64,000 nt of DNA from Demequina sp. NBRC 110053 (GTDB taxonomy: Bacteria > Actinomycetota > Actinomycetes > Actinomycetales > Demequinaceae), in NCBI RefSeq assembly GCF_002090095.1, contig NZ_BBRJ01000002.1:1178817-1242816 (forward strand), given 5' to 3'. A program made the translations under genes and the position numbers. How positions within the stretch are numbered: the first letter of the stretch is position 1; every line of letters begins with the position of its first letter. The notes under the pieces were generated by a model. It did not search any database. It had not been told where the DNA came from and was given only the letters and a program-made list of their open reading frames with translations. Of this stretch, positions 17,409 through 27,450 are shown in pieces.

Positions 17409-18314
17409 TCACGCATACACGTGTCTCGCTGCCAGCACCTCTAGTGCCACTCCGCGGCACCACGCCGGCCGCGTGGTGACGTCCGAGTAGTCGAAGCGCA
17501 CGGTGGCGATCCCCAGTGTGCTCAACAGGGCATCGCGGCGCACGTCCCTGACTCGCTGTTCGTTGCCGCCGTGGTATGTCTTCGAGTCGAACTCGAAGGC
17601 GGTGCGCGTCACAGGGTCGTAGGCGTCTACCCGGTAGCGCTCACCCCGGACGGCAAGGCGGTGCTGGCGTACCACGGTCGAGAACTCGATCCCGACAAGA
17701 ACGTCATCTGCACCGCACTCCTCAAGAAAGCTCTCGACACCCGCTTGCGCGCGCTCGAGTCTGCGCAGCAACGACGCCCGCCCTCGCAGGCGCGGCAACC
17801 TGTCCAGATGTTCGCGGACTCGCGTGAGACTGAGCGCCCCGCGGCGCGTGAGGCCGTACAGCAACTCGGCTCGATCCGCCTCGCGCGCTCGGGAGTAGGC
17901 ATGGACGAGGGCGAGCTCAGGATCGACCACGCGTGCCTCGTCCGCGCGCACATGCAGCGTCGGTCGATAGGTTGAGCTGGTGATGGCAAGCCACGCGGGC
18001 GAAGGTCGGTGGCGCCAGTGCGGCACCAGCAGCTGCACCTCCTCTGGCTCCCTCGGGCGCAGTCCCGCGTCGAGCAGCACACCCAATCCAGTGAGTGCAC
18101 ATCCGGCAGGTCCCCACTTCGCGGCCGCGTGGGAGCGCACCAGCCACGAGTCCGCGTGCAGGGTCGACGCGTAGCGGTCGGGCAGCACACGCGTGATGTC
18201 ACCGCGCGCCACCGCCGCGGCTACGCCGCCGCGGCTCGCGTGCTCGCACAGCTGCGTGAGGCTGAAGGTGGTCGGGCGGGATTCGAGCAGCTCGATCGCT
18301 TCGACGAGGGACAT
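17409..18314 (-). CDS. AbiEi-like winged helix plus DUF559/Vsr-like nuclease-fold protein
   Basis: A 301-residue protein. Residues 1-90 resemble the AbiEi antitoxin-type N-terminal region (LTQLCEHASRGGVAAAVARG, then RVLPDRYAS). Residues 225-300 hold a DUF559-like PD-(D/E)xK fold: RYRVDAYDPVTRTAFEFDSK supplies Asp, Glu and Lys, followed by RRDALLSTLGIATVRFDYSD. Proteins of this build are common and uncharacterised in actinobacteria. I start at ATG 18314, seven bases after a TAGACC box; the longer frame lacks support. No partner toxin gene is adjacent. Confidence 0.72.
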   Translation of the reverse strand: MSLVEAIELLESRPTTFSLTQLCEHASRGGVAAAVARGDITRVLPDRYASTLHADSWLVRSHAAAKWGPAGCALTGLGVLLDAGLRPREPEEVQLLVPHWRHRPSPAWLAITSSTYRPTLHVRADEARVVDPELALVHAYSRAREADRAELLYGLTRRGALSLTRVREHLDRLPRLRGRASLLRRLERAQAGVESFLEECGADDVLVGIEFSTVVRQHRLAVRGERYRVDAYDPVTRTAFEFDSKTYHGGNEQRVRDVRRDALLSTLGIATVRFDYSDVTTRPAWCRGVALEVLAARHVYA

Positions 18315-18510
18315 GACCACGGGTCTACGCGCCGAGTTCGCGGGCCGCGGCGAGACGACCGTAGCGCTGTGGACGCGTGCGAGTTCGGGTGGTCCTGGGG
18401 CAGGCGGCCACACCGGCCTGTGCCTCAGTTGCCTCGCGAGCGCATGTGCGCCGGATCCATGCACACAAGCTGCCTATTTTCGTGGGCAGGAGCGGGACGA
18501 GCGCCGGTCA

Positions 18511-20001
18511 TCAGGCGCCCTGCCCCTCCCACCACGCGACGAGCTCCTCGCGCGCACGCTCGGGAGACAGCGGCCCGTGCTCCATGCGCAGCTCGAGCAT
18601 GTGCTTGTAGGCCATGCCCACCTCGCGACCCGGCCCGATCCCCAGGATCTCCATGATCTGGTTGCCGTCGAGGTCGGGCCGGATGGCGTCGATCTCCTCC
18701 TTCTCGCGCAGCTCGGCGATGCGCTGCTCGAGGTCGTCGTAGGCGAAGGACAGTCGATCGGCCTTGCGACGGTTGCGGGTGGTGACGTCCGCCCGCGTGA
18801 GCCTGTGCAGACGCTCGAGCTCCGGCCCTGCGTCGGTCACGTAGCGGCGCACCGCGGAGTCCGACCATCGGGCGTCGACATACCCGTGGAAGCGCAGGTG
18901 CAGCTCGACCAGGTGGGCCACCGCCTTGATGGTGTCCTTGTCGAACTTGAGCTCCTTCATGCGCTTGCGCGTCATCTTGGCGCCGACCACCTCGTGGTGG
19001 TGGAACGAGACGCCACCGCCAGGCTCGTGCCGTTTGGTGGGCGGCTTGCCGATGTCGTGCAGCAGCGCGGCGAGCCTCAGGACCAGGTCCGGTCCTGGCA
19101 CCGCGCCGTCGGGGCCGGTCTCGAGGTCGATCGCCTGCTCGAGGACCGTCAGCGAGTGCTCGTACTGGTCCTTGTGCTGGTGATGCTCGTCGATCTCGAG
19201 GCGCAGCGCGGGCAGCTCGGGCAGCACATGGCCGGCGATCCCCGACTCGACGAGCGCCTCCAGCCCCGCCCGCACCCGGGATCCGAGCAGCAGCTTGCAC
19301 AGCTCGTCCCGCACGCGCTCCGCGGAGACGATCGCGATCCGGTCCGCGAGACGCGACATCGCCGCGAAGGTGCCGGGCTCGATCTCGAAGCCGAGCTGCG
19401 ACGAGAACCGCGCCGCGCGCATCATGCGCAAGGGATCGTCGCCAAAGGACACGTCCGGCTCGACCGGCGTGCGCAGCAGTCCCCCCGCCAGGTCGCTCAG
19501 CCCGCCGTGGAGGTCGACGAACTCGCGCGATGGCAGTCGCACCGCCATGGCGTTCACCGTGAAGTCGCGGCGAGCCAGGTCGCCATCCAAGGAGTGGCCG
19601 AAGGCGACGACGGGCTTGCGGGTGACGCCGTCGTACTCGTCCGCCCGGTACGTGGTGATCTCGACCACCAGGTCGCCCCGGCGCCCGCCGATGGTTCCGA
19701 ACTCGCGGCCCATGTCCCACGTCGCGCGCGTCCATCGCCCCAGCAGCCGCTCGGTGTCGTCCGGCCTGGCCGAGGTCGCGAAGTCGAGGTCGGAGCTCGA
19801 GCGCCCCAGGAACGCGTCGCGCACGGGGCCACCGACGAGCGCGAACTCGTGCCCCGCGGCGTCGAACAGGTCGGCGAGCTCGAGGATCTCGGGAGGCAGC
19901 GCATCCCACAGCAGCGCGGCGCGCTGGCGCAGGACGTCCATCGATGGAGGGGTGACGTTCACACGCACCATGGTTCCAGATGGGCCGTGCGCAGCAGGCA
20001 T
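18511..20001 (-). CDS. pcnA: CCA tRNA nucleotidyltransferase
   Basis: A 496-residue enzyme that adds or repairs the CCA end of tRNA. The head motif VGGPVRDAFLGRSSSDLDFAT contains the metal-binding DLD, followed by RRDFTVNAMAV and the DPLRMMRAARF helix. A C-terminal HD domain (LRLAALLHDIGKP) is present, as in bacterial class II enzymes with phosphatase activity. ATG 19971 (MVRVNVT) is an alternative start 30 bp inside. It diverges from the NUDIX gene, as pcnA and mutT4 do in mycobacteria. Confidence 0.93.
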   Translation of the reverse strand: MPAAHGPSGTMVRVNVTPPSMDVLRQRAALLWDALPPEILELADLFDAAGHEFALVGGPVRDAFLGRSSSDLDFATSARPDDTERLLGRWTRATWDMGREFGTIGGRRGDLVVEITTYRADEYDGVTRKPVVAFGHSLDGDLARRDFTVNAMAVRLPSREFVDLHGGLSDLAGGLLRTPVEPDVSFGDDPLRMMRAARFSSQLGFEIEPGTFAAMSRLADRIAIVSAERVRDELCKLLLGSRVRAGLEALVESGIAGHVLPELPALRLEIDEHHQHKDQYEHSLTVLEQAIDLETGPDGAVPGPDLVLRLAALLHDIGKPPTKRHEPGGGVSFHHHEVVGAKMTRKRMKELKFDKDTIKAVAHLVELHLRFHGYVDARWSDSAVRRYVTDAGPELERLHRLTRADVTTRNRRKADRLSFAYDDLEQRIAELREKEEIDAIRPDLDGNQIMEILGIGPGREVGMAYKHMLELRMEHGPLSPERAREELVAWWEGQGA

Positions 20002-20138
20002 GAGGTGCCTAGGACGGGACGATGCGCGGGAGGCGTGAGCGCCACGTGCCTCGTTTCGGGGTGGTGGAGGAGCGGGCGGGGGGGGCGCGGCGCGGCGGCG
20101 CTGCCTCGGCTCGGGCCCCGGCTCGTTAGAGTGAGCGC

Positions 20139-20684
20139 ATGCCCCGTCCGTCCGATCCGCGCCCTCAGGCGACCCCGCGGCCCCCCGCGGGCCACGCCCT
20201 GCGGCAGCGGCGCGAGGCGGCTGCCAGGCGCGCGGCGCAGCTGCCGGTGTCGAACGAGACGTCGGCGGGCGGCATCGCGATCCGGGTCGAGGGCGGCATC
20301 GCGCTGGCGGCGTGCATCGGGCGCCGCAACCGCGCCGGCCGGCTCGAATGGTGCCTGCCCAAGGGCCATATCGAGGCGGGCGAGACCCCGGAGCAGGCAG
20401 CGACCCGCGAGGTGGCCGAGGAGACCGGGATCGATGCGGAGATCCTGCGTCCCATCGGGGTCATCGACTACTGGTTCACCGGCGACGACCGGCGGGTTCA
20501 CAAGGTGGTGCACCACTTCCTCATGGAGGCCAGGGGCGGCACCATCACCACGGAGAACGACCCGGATCAGGAGGCCGAGGTCGCCGAGTGGATTCCCGTG
20601 AGCGAGCTGGCCTCGCGCCTCGCGTTCCCGAACGAGCGCAAGATGGCGCACGTCGCCGCCGAGCTGCTCGCGATCGCGACGTGA
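20139..20684 (+). CDS. NUDIX hydrolase (MutT4-like)
   Basis: A 181-residue NUDIX protein. The full box [23 protein letters not shown] spans about residues 82-104 and binds the metal that cleaves nucleoside diphosphate-X bonds. A basic Pro/Arg-rich N-terminus of about 40 residues precedes the fold. The ATG follows TAGAGT (20127-20132) by six bases, so it is probably leaderless. The next gene begins within its stop codon. Its position corresponds to mutT4 in M. tuberculosis; the substrate is unknown. Confidence 0.9.
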   Translation: MPRPSDPRPQATPRPPAGHALRQRREAAARRAAQLPVSNETSAGGIAIRVEGGIALAACIGRRNRAGRLEWCLPKGHIEAGETPEQAATREVAEETGIDAEILRPIGVIDYWFTGDDRRVHKVVHHFLMEARGGTITTENDPDQEAEVAEWIPVSELASRLAFPNERKMAHVAAELLAIAT

Positions 20685-22768
20685 GGCGTCCGCTCGCGGC
20701 GGCTTGCGCCGCCGCCCTGGCTCTGGTGCCCGCCTCGGCGAGCGTCGGAGCAGGCCCAGGACTCGTCGGCACCGAGTCCGGCTCCGTCGTGACGGGACAG
20801 CTCGAGGGGTTCGGCCCCGAGGTCGTCGCGCCAGGACGCGCGCTGTCAGCCTCGGTGACCGTGAGCAATTCCGCCGCCACCCCGGCGAACGACATCTGGG
20901 TGGAGCTGTGGGCGACGTCCCAGCCGCTGGCGAGCGCCGATGCACTGGCTGACTTCCTCGACAGCCCTCACGAGGAGTCCTTGCGACTGGTGGGGCAGTC
21001 GCCCGAGGTGGTCGAGGACGAGACAGGCGGCCCCGGTCAGGACGACAGCGACGGCGAGCCCAGCGCGACCGACCAGGAGGCTCAGGAGCAGGACGAGGAG
21101 CCGCCCGACCCCACCGGGCTGACGATCCCGGCAGACTCGTCGTCCCCCGTGATGGTGACGGCTGCCGCTGCCGACCTCGATCTGCCGGCCGATGAGTGGG
21201 GCATCTACGGCGTCGTCGTCCAGGTCAGGGCGGGCGACGAGGTCATTCCTGTGGACGCGCTGCCCTTCACCTGGACGGGTGACGGGGTCCCTCCGCTCGA
21301 GGTGGCGATCCTCGCCCAGGCGACGGGCTCACCGACCCGTGTCGAGTCCGTCCTGACGGCATCGGCGGTCGATGGCGTCGCCGTCGCCGTGGATCCGACC
21401 ACCCTCACCAACGCCACCGTGATCGACCAGGGCCTCGTCACGCGCGAGGTGCTCCGCGTCGCGGCGGGCACGCCGGACGTCACCTCCTTGGCCCACGCCG
21501 GGGACGAGCAGATTCTCGCTCAGGCGCTCGCGATGCCCGCCGGCGCCTCCGTCGGAGGGTTGGACAGGGCGCCGTGGGTGTCCTTCCCGGCCGCGGTCGA
21601 CCGGTCCACCGTCGCGTTCACCGCGAACCACGGCGCCGCGGGTGCCGTCGCCATGCCCTCCGCCGCCGGATTCGAGGAGGCGGCGGAGCCGGGAGTCGCG
21701 GTGGTCGACGATGGATCCGGCCCGGTCCTCGTGGCCGACCCGACGCTGAGCGAGACGCTCGAGGAGTACCGCCCCGGCACGCCGGCCGCGAGCGCGACCC
21801 TGGTCGCCCTGTCCGCACTGGCGGCCGCCGCGTCCGACGGCGAGCCCCTGCTGATCGCTCCTGGCACGGGCTGGCAGCTGGGGCCGGGGTGGCAGCAGGA
21901 CGACGGCTCACCGTCCGCCTCGCTGCGCGCCCTGGTGCGCGCCCCGTGGGTGACCGTCGTAGCGGTAGCGGACCTGCTCGACTCCGCCGCATCGCCCGCG
22001 GAGCTCGCCCCCACGCTCGCGGCAGACACGGATCTGCCGCCCTCAGCGATCTCGGCACTCGGTGACCGGATGGAGTCCCTGCGGACGCTCGCGACGGCGG
22101 CTGAGCGCCCCGAGGCCGCGCTCGCCGAGTGGGCAGACCCCGTGGTGCGGGCGGTGCCGCAGGCCATGCGTGACCTGCCGGACGCTCGACAGCTCCAGGT
22201 CGACGAGGCGATCGCCGAGGCCGACGCGACGCTGTCAGCGCTGCGCATTGCAGAGAGCTCCGACCTGAACCTGCTCGCGGACTCCGGCGATGTCCCCATC
22301 ACCGTGGTCAACGACCTCGACTGGGCGATGACGACCACGGTCGACCTGTCGAGCCTGTCGCCCAGCCTGGTGGTCCAGGACCGTCCCGTGGTGACGGTGC
22401 CGGCGCGCCAGGAGCTCGCGGTGCCGGTGACGGTCGAGGCGGTCTCCTCGGGCAACGTCAGCGTCACCGCGGTGCTCAGGACCACGAGCGGCAGCCCGCT
22501 GTCCGAGGCCCAGCAGTTCGACGTCAGGGTGCGGGCGGACTGGGGCACGGCCGCGACCGCCGTGTTCTCCGTCCTGCTGGTGCTGCTGCTCATCGCCGGC
22601 CTGGTTCGTACCATTCGTCGCGGTCGCGCCGACACCCGCACCAGTCCCCGGCCGGCGCCGGCGACAGCGCCCTCATCGGTGGACGAGGTGGACAGCGAGC
22701 AGACGCCCGCCGAGCAGGACGCTGAAGGCGCCGCATCACCGACGCCTGGGGAGGCTCGCGATGGCTGA
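20681..22768 (+). CDS. DUF6049 secreted/membrane protein
   Basis: A 695-residue protein with an N-terminal signal sequence ([20 protein letters not shown]), a long extracytoplasmic region, and a single C-terminal helix ([17 protein letters not shown]) before a short acidic cytoplasmic tail. It is the DUF6049 protein that sits between NUDIX and murJ across actinobacteria, matching Rv3909. An acidic low-complexity stretch lies near residues 110-145. GTG 20681 overlaps the NUDIX stop (GTGA), and its own end overlaps murJ by 8 bp, so the three are translationally coupled. A cell-wall role is inferred from neighbours only. Confidence 0.88.
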   Translation: MRRPLAAACAAALALVPASASVGAGPGLVGTESGSVVTGQLEGFGPEVVAPGRALSASVTVSNSAATPANDIWVELWATSQPLASADALADFLDSPHEESLRLVGQSPEVVEDETGGPGQDDSDGEPSATDQEAQEQDEEPPDPTGLTIPADSSSPVMVTAAAADLDLPADEWGIYGVVVQVRAGDEVIPVDALPFTWTGDGVPPLEVAILAQATGSPTRVESVLTASAVDGVAVAVDPTTLTNATVIDQGLVTREVLRVAAGTPDVTSLAHAGDEQILAQALAMPAGASVGGLDRAPWVSFPAAVDRSTVAFTANHGAAGAVAMPSAAGFEEAAEPGVAVVDDGSGPVLVADPTLSETLEEYRPGTPAASATLVALSALAAAASDGEPLLIAPGTGWQLGPGWQQDDGSPSASLRALVRAPWVTVVAVADLLDSAASPAELAPTLAADTDLPPSAISALGDRMESLRTLATAAERPEAALAEWADPVVRAVPQAMRDLPDARQLQVDEAIAEADATLSALRIAESSDLNLLADSGDVPITVVNDLDWAMTTTVDLSSLSPSLVVQDRPVVTVPARQELAVPVTVEAVSSGNVSVTAVLRTTSGSPLSEAQQFDVRVRADWGTAATAVFSVLLVLLLIAGLVRTIRRGRADTRTSPRPAPATAPSSVDEVDSEQTPAEQDAEGAASPTPGEARDG

Positions 22769-24479
22769 CACGCCGCTGTCCGACGGCGGGACGGTGGAGC
22801 CGGCGAGGATCGAGGAAGGCGGCGACAGAACGCTCGCTGGTCGCCGCCGGCCGTCGCTCGGGCGATCGTCGGCGATCATGGCGTCGGGCACCGCGGTGTC
22901 ACGGCTGCTGGGCGTCGCTCGCGGCGCGCTGCTCGTGGCGGCGATCGGCGTAAACGCCCCGGCCGCGAACGCCTACGACATCGCCAACAAGCTGCCCAAT
23001 GCGATGTTCGCGATCCTCGCGGCCGGAGTGCTCAATGCTGCGCTCGTCCCTCAGATCGTCAAGGCCTTCCACGGCGGCGGCGGCAAGCCCGTCGTGGACC
23101 GCATCCTCACCCTCGGTGGCGTGCTGTCGCTCGCGGCGACCGCCGTGCTGACGCTGTCCGCACCGGTGTGGGTCGCCGTCTACACGCATGACTGGTCCCC
23201 CGAGATGATGGCGCTGGGCACGGCCTTCGCCTACTGGTGCATCCCGCAGCTGTTCTTCTACGGGCTCTACACGCTGCTGGGCCAGGTGCTCAACGCTCGC
23301 GAGCAGTTCGGGCCCTTCATGTGGGCGCCCGTGCTCAACAACGTGGTCGCGATCGCCGGCCTCGTGGCATTCCTGCTCACCTTCGGGCCCTTCGACGAGG
23401 CGAACGTGCTCGCTCCCGAGCAGTGGACGCCCGACATGGTCGCGCTCATCGGCGGGGTCGCCACCCTGGGCGTCGCCTCCCAGGCGCTCATCCTGATCGT
23501 CCCCCTGGTGCGCGGCGGCTACCGGTGGCGGTGGCGCTGGCGCGGCGAGAAGGGCGAGCTCAGCACGATCGGGAAGATCGCAGGCTGGGGCCTCGCCGCC
23601 GTGGGAGTCGAGCAGGTCGCCGTGCTGGTGGGCACCATGGTGTCCTCGTCGGCCGATCCCACGGGCGCTGAGGATGCGGTCGCCGGCAACGCGGCATACT
23701 TCTACGCCCTGTCGCTCTACCTCCTCCCGCACTCGCTGGTGACGGTCTCGATCGCCACGGCCCTGTTCACGTCGATGGCGCGTCACGCCTCTGCGGCGGA
23801 CACCCCTGGGCTGCGAGCGGACCTCTCGCGGGGGCTGCGCAACGTGGGCGTCTTCACGGTCTTCGCCACGGTGGGCATGGCCGTGCTAGCCCCGTACCTG
23901 GTCCGGCTGGTGCTGCCAACCGCGAAGCCGGGCGAGGTGACCTCGATCGCGATGGTGCTCGTGGCCATGCTGCTGGGCCTGGTGCCACTCGGCGCCACAG
24001 TACTGTTCAAGCGGCTGTACTTCGTCCTCGAGGACGCTCGCGCGATCTTCTTCATGCACATCCCCATGGCTCTCGTGTGGATGGGCGTCGCCTGGGCCTT
24101 CATGTCCTTCGCGGATGCACGCTGGTGGACGGTGGGCGTGGGGCTGGGGCTCGCGGCGTCGAACTGGACCGGCGTGATCCTGAGGGCTGGAGGGCTGCGG
24201 CGCCGCCTGGGAGGGCTCGATGGCCGCCGGGTGCTCACCGTGCACGCGAAGGCACTGCTCGCAGCCGTGGTGGCGGGCGTCGCCGGATGGCTCCTTCTCC
24301 GCCTCGCGCCTCCGGCGGACGAGCTCACCGGATGGGGCGGGTGGGGCGTCGCGGCAGCAGTGGTGGGCGCGGCCGGCGCCACGATGGTCGGCCTCTACGC
24401 TGCGGGACTCTGGGCCCTGCGCGTGCAGGAGGCGAGCGACGCGGCGCGGCCACTACTGCGGCGCCTCAAGCGTCGTTAG
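22761..24479 (+). CDS. murJ: lipid II flippase MurJ
   Basis: A 572-residue MurJ/MviN with about 14 membrane helices. The N-terminal signature is AIMASGTAVSRLLGVARGALLVAAIG, followed by DIANKLPNAMFAILAAGVLNAALVPQIVKAF. It flips the peptidoglycan precursor lipid II across the membrane. In mycobacteria MurJ carries a fused C-terminal pseudokinase; here the protein ends after the membrane part and the pseudokinase is the next gene. Confidence 0.94.
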   Translation: MADTPLSDGGTVEPARIEEGGDRTLAGRRRPSLGRSSAIMASGTAVSRLLGVARGALLVAAIGVNAPAANAYDIANKLPNAMFAILAAGVLNAALVPQIVKAFHGGGGKPVVDRILTLGGVLSLAATAVLTLSAPVWVAVYTHDWSPEMMALGTAFAYWCIPQLFFYGLYTLLGQVLNAREQFGPFMWAPVLNNVVAIAGLVAFLLTFGPFDEANVLAPEQWTPDMVALIGGVATLGVASQALILIVPLVRGGYRWRWRWRGEKGELSTIGKIAGWGLAAVGVEQVAVLVGTMVSSSADPTGAEDAVAGNAAYFYALSLYLLPHSLVTVSIATALFTSMARHASAADTPGLRADLSRGLRNVGVFTVFATVGMAVLAPYLVRLVLPTAKPGEVTSIAMVLVAMLLGLVPLGATVLFKRLYFVLEDARAIFFMHIPMALVWMGVAWAFMSFADARWWTVGVGLGLAASNWTGVILRAGGLRRRLGGLDGRRVLTVHAKALLAAVVAGVAGWLLLRLAPPADELTGWGGWGVAAAVVGAAGATMVGLYAAGLWALRVQEASDAARPLLRRLKRR

Positions 24480-24503
24480 CATGGTTATCCGACGCGAGAA
24501 CGA

Positions 24504-25919
24504 GTGAAGGGGGTCGAGGTGCAGGCAGGAGCGACGCTGGGTCGTCGCTTCACCGTCCTTCGCACCGCGCCCCACGACGTGCCCGGCGTGGACCGCTGGG
24601 TCGCGCAGGACGCGCGCCGGGCCGTCGAGGTGAACCTCGACGTCGTGACCTCGCTCGCACCTGGCGCCGTCAGGCGGGCGGCCGTCCGCGCGGCCCAGGT
24701 GCGCGACGCCCGGTTCGCGCGCGTGATCGCGTCAGGCAGGGAGACGCTCGACGGCGAACGCATCACCTACGTGGTGACGGAGCGTCCGCGCGGGGTGTCT
24801 CTCGCCGCGCTCGCGGGAGAGCGCATCGTCCCCGCGACCGTGGTCGCGAGCATCGTGGGCGAGTCCGCCCGCGCCCTGCAGGTCGCCGCGTCCCAAGGCA
24901 TCCACCACGGGTACCTCCGACCTTCGTGCATCACCGTCACCGACGCGGGCAGGGTGATCGTCGCTGGCCTGGATGCCGACGGCGAGCTCGCGACTCAGGC
25001 GAGCCTGGGCCGCGGACGCACGGAGGCCGCAGACGCCGGCGCGCTCGGCCGCATCATGCTCACCCTGATCACCGGCATGGACTCCTCGCAGGTGACGGTG
25101 CGCGACCTGCCTGCGGACCTGCCGCCCGCGATGGCGGACCTCGCCCGGGCGGCGGTGGCGGGGACCGGGCCGTCCACTCTCCACCAGGTCGCCGAGGCGC
25201 TGGGGCCCGCCGACGTCGCACGTCTGCGCGGCCTGCGCCACGCCATCGGCGAACTGCCAGAGGTCGAGCACGAGGAGCCCGAGCCCGTCGCTGCCATGAC
25301 GGTCGACCTCGGCACGCTCGCCGCCGCCGAGCGCGAGGCAGCCGCAGCACGGTCGGCCGGTCTCACGGATCCGTCGGTGCTGGCCGCACTGTCACAGGGT
25401 CAGCTCTCGTCCGAGGCGCTCGAGCAACGGGCGCGCGCGCCGCGCGAGCGCGCCGCCGGGGAGCGCCGCTCGCGCGATCCGCGCGCCCAGTACGCGACCC
25501 CTTCGCAGGCGGCGCAGTTCTCCCCGCGCACGCGGCGCGCGGTGGAGCGCACCCAGGACGAGCCCCTCGGCCTCGACACGTTCGAGGACATGAACCTCGA
25601 GCAGAACGCGGGCGAGGATCGCTCGATCTGGCAGGCGATGCTCGAGTTCGCGCAGCGCCACCTGCCGGAGAACGCCCCTCTCGACACGGCCGTCGAGTGG
25701 TCGCGGGAGCGGGCGCGCCGGTCGGGGCCGCTCAACTCCGGGCCGCTGCTCGTCGGCCTGGTCCTCACCGGCCTGGTGATCATCGGCCTCGTCGCGTTCG
25801 AGAGCCTCGTGACCCCTGTCGAACCGGGCACCGAGGTGAGCGTGGACCCCGTCCCCGCGTACCCCGACTTCACCTACAGCCCCGAGCCTCTCCCCAGCCC
25901 CTCGCCGGCAGAGGAGTGA
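24504..25919 (+). CDS. membrane-anchored pseudokinase next to murJ
   Basis: A 471-residue protein with a protein-kinase-like domain in residues 1-240 but no catalytic motifs. The HRD site reads HHGYLRPS and the DFG site reads AGLDAD, so it should not transfer phosphate. A charged linker (residues 260-390) and one helix (LLVGLVLTGLVIIGLVAF) follow, with a short outside tail. It corresponds to the pseudokinase part of mycobacterial MurJ (Rv3910), here a separate gene 24 bp after murJ. GTG 24519 with AAGGGGG upstream is an equally good start. Confidence 0.82.
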   Translation: MKGVEVQAGATLGRRFTVLRTAPHDVPGVDRWVAQDARRAVEVNLDVVTSLAPGAVRRAAVRAAQVRDARFARVIASGRETLDGERITYVVTERPRGVSLAALAGERIVPATVVASIVGESARALQVAASQGIHHGYLRPSCITVTDAGRVIVAGLDADGELATQASLGRGRTEAADAGALGRIMLTLITGMDSSQVTVRDLPADLPPAMADLARAAVAGTGPSTLHQVAEALGPADVARLRGLRHAIGELPEVEHEEPEPVAAMTVDLGTLAAAEREAAAARSAGLTDPSVLAALSQGQLSSEALEQRARAPRERAAGERRSRDPRAQYATPSQAAQFSPRTRRAVERTQDEPLGLDTFEDMNLEQNAGEDRSIWQAMLEFAQRHLPENAPLDTAVEWSRERARRSGPLNSGPLLVGLVLTGLVIIGLVAFESLVTPVEPGTEVSVDPVPAYPDFTYSPEPLPSPSPAEE

Positions 25920-25935
25920 GCGTGCATCGGCTGGC

Positions 25936-25964
25936 TTGGACGGGGAAGAACGTAGCCCTACCAT
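25936..25964 (+). promoter_or_regulatory. promoter of the trxB-trxA fusion gene
   Basis: TTGGAC (25936-25941), 17 bp, then TACCAT (25959-25964). The RNA start would lie near 25971, about 47 bp before the GTG, with AAGGACC as ribosome-binding site. In streptomycetes trxB promoters answer to SigR (GGAAT/GTT); that motif is not seen here. Confidence 0.55.
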
Positions 25965-26017
25965 CTGTTACCAAGCCGGGCGCGCCAGCGCCCGACACAC
26001 GTACGTAAGGACCACCC

Positions 26018-27340
26018 GTGAGCGACACTCGCACCCTCATCATCGTGGGCTCCGGCCCCGCCGGCTACACCGCCGCCATCTACGCCGCACGCGCGGGCCT
26101 CAAGCCCCTGGTCGTCGCGGGCTCCATCACCGCAGGCGGCGCGCTCATGAACACGACCGAGGTCGAGAACTTCCCCGGCTTCGTCGAGGGCATCCAGGGC
26201 CCGGAGCTCATGGAGACCCTCCAGGGCCAGGCCGAGCGGTTCGGTGCCGAGATCCTCTTCGACGACGTCACCGAGATGTCGCTCGAGGGCACCGTCAAGA
26301 CGGTCACGACCGGCATGGGCAAGACGTTCGAGTCCAAGGCCGTGATCCTCGCCACGGGCTCCGCCTACCGCGAGCTGGGTCTCGAGGACGAGAAGCGACT
26401 GTCCGGCAAGGGCGTGTCATGGTGCGCGACATGCGACGGGTTCTTCTTCCGCGACCAGGAGGTCGTGGTCGTGGGCGGCGGCGACTCCGCCATGGAGGAG
26501 GCGACCTTCCTCACGCGCTTCGCCTCGAAGGTGACGGTCGTCCACCGCCGCGACGAGCTGCGGGCCTCCAAGATCATGGCCGACCGCGCGAAGAACGACC
26601 CCAAGATCGAGTTCGCGTGGAACTCCGAGGTTGCGGGACTCGACGGCGACGACAAGCTCGCGGGCGTGCGACTGCGCGACGTGAACTCCGGTGAGGAGCG
26701 CGTCGTCCCTGCCACCGGCCTCTTCGTGGCGATCGGCCACATCCCGCGGTCCGAGCTGGTGGCCGGCGTGGTCGACACCGACGCCGAGGGATACGTGCAG
26801 GTGGTCGGACGAACCACCGCGACCAACGTCGACGGTGTCTTCGCATGCGGCGACCTGGTCGACAACCGCTACCGCCAGGCGATCACGGCGGCCGGCTCTG
26901 GCTGCGCCGCCGCACTCGATGCTCAGCACTTCCTCGACGGCCTGGCCGACGCGGAGGCAGCTGAGACCGTTGCGGCCGCGCCGGTGCCTCAGGAGGCACC
27001 TGCCGCGGCCGCTCCTGCGAGCCCCGTGCCCGCGACCGAGGACTCCTTCCAGGACGAGGTCATCAAGTCGGACATCCCCGTGGTGGTGGACTTCTGGGCG
27101 ACGTGGTGCGGCCCTTGCCGCGCCGTCGCGCCGCTGCTCGATGAGCTGGCGGAGGAGTACTCGGGCCGCATCAAGGTCGTGAAGGTGGACACCGACGCCA
27201 ACCCGCAGCTCGCGGCGGCCTACGGCGTCACGTCGATCCCGACCATGAACTTCTACAAGGGTGGCGAGGTTGTGAAGTCGGTCGTGGGAGCCAAGCCCAA
27301 GCCCGCTCTCGCCGCGCTGTTCGACGAGGTCATCGCCTAG
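26018..27340 (+). CDS. trxB: thioredoxin reductase-thioredoxin fusion protein
   Basis: A 440-residue fusion. Residues 1-310 are a full NADPH-thioredoxin reductase: FAD motif [17 protein letters not shown], redox site WCATCDG, NADPH motif [12 protein letters not shown] and the closing [19 protein letters not shown]. An Ala/Pro-rich linker (about residues 312-342) joins it to a complete thioredoxin with WCGPC and cis-Pro TSIPT. Both active sites are intact. Most relatives have separate trxB and trxA genes; a natural fusion is known from Mycobacterium leprae. The terminator at 27363 follows. Confidence 0.95.
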   Translation: MSDTRTLIIVGSGPAGYTAAIYAARAGLKPLVVAGSITAGGALMNTTEVENFPGFVEGIQGPELMETLQGQAERFGAEILFDDVTEMSLEGTVKTVTTGMGKTFESKAVILATGSAYRELGLEDEKRLSGKGVSWCATCDGFFFRDQEVVVVGGGDSAMEEATFLTRFASKVTVVHRRDELRASKIMADRAKNDPKIEFAWNSEVAGLDGDDKLAGVRLRDVNSGEERVVPATGLFVAIGHIPRSELVAGVVDTDAEGYVQVVGRTTATNVDGVFACGDLVDNRYRQAITAAGSGCAAALDAQHFLDGLADAEAAETVAAAPVPQEAPAAAAPASPVPATEDSFQDEVIKSDIPVVVDFWATWCGPCRAVAPLLDELAEEYSGRIKVVKVDTDANPQLAAAYGVTSIPTMNFYKGGEVVKSVVGAKPKPALAALFDEVIA

Positions 27341-27362
27341 CCGACGCGCCAGGCAGCCAAGG

Positions 27363-27391
27363 GGCCGGGGCCACCGCAGGTGGCACCGGCC
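27363..27391 (+). terminator. terminator after the trxB-trxA fusion
   Basis: Stem GGCCGG-G-GCCACC pairs with GGTGGC-A-CCGGCC around a 3-nt loop, with one internal mismatch. It is followed by the T-rich TCTTCGCTTCC, 22 bp after the stop codon. Confidence 0.75.
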
Positions 27392-27450
27392 TCTTCGCTT
27401 CCTCTCCGAGTCCGCCTCCGCAGCCCGACGAGCATGGGAGACTTGCCCGC

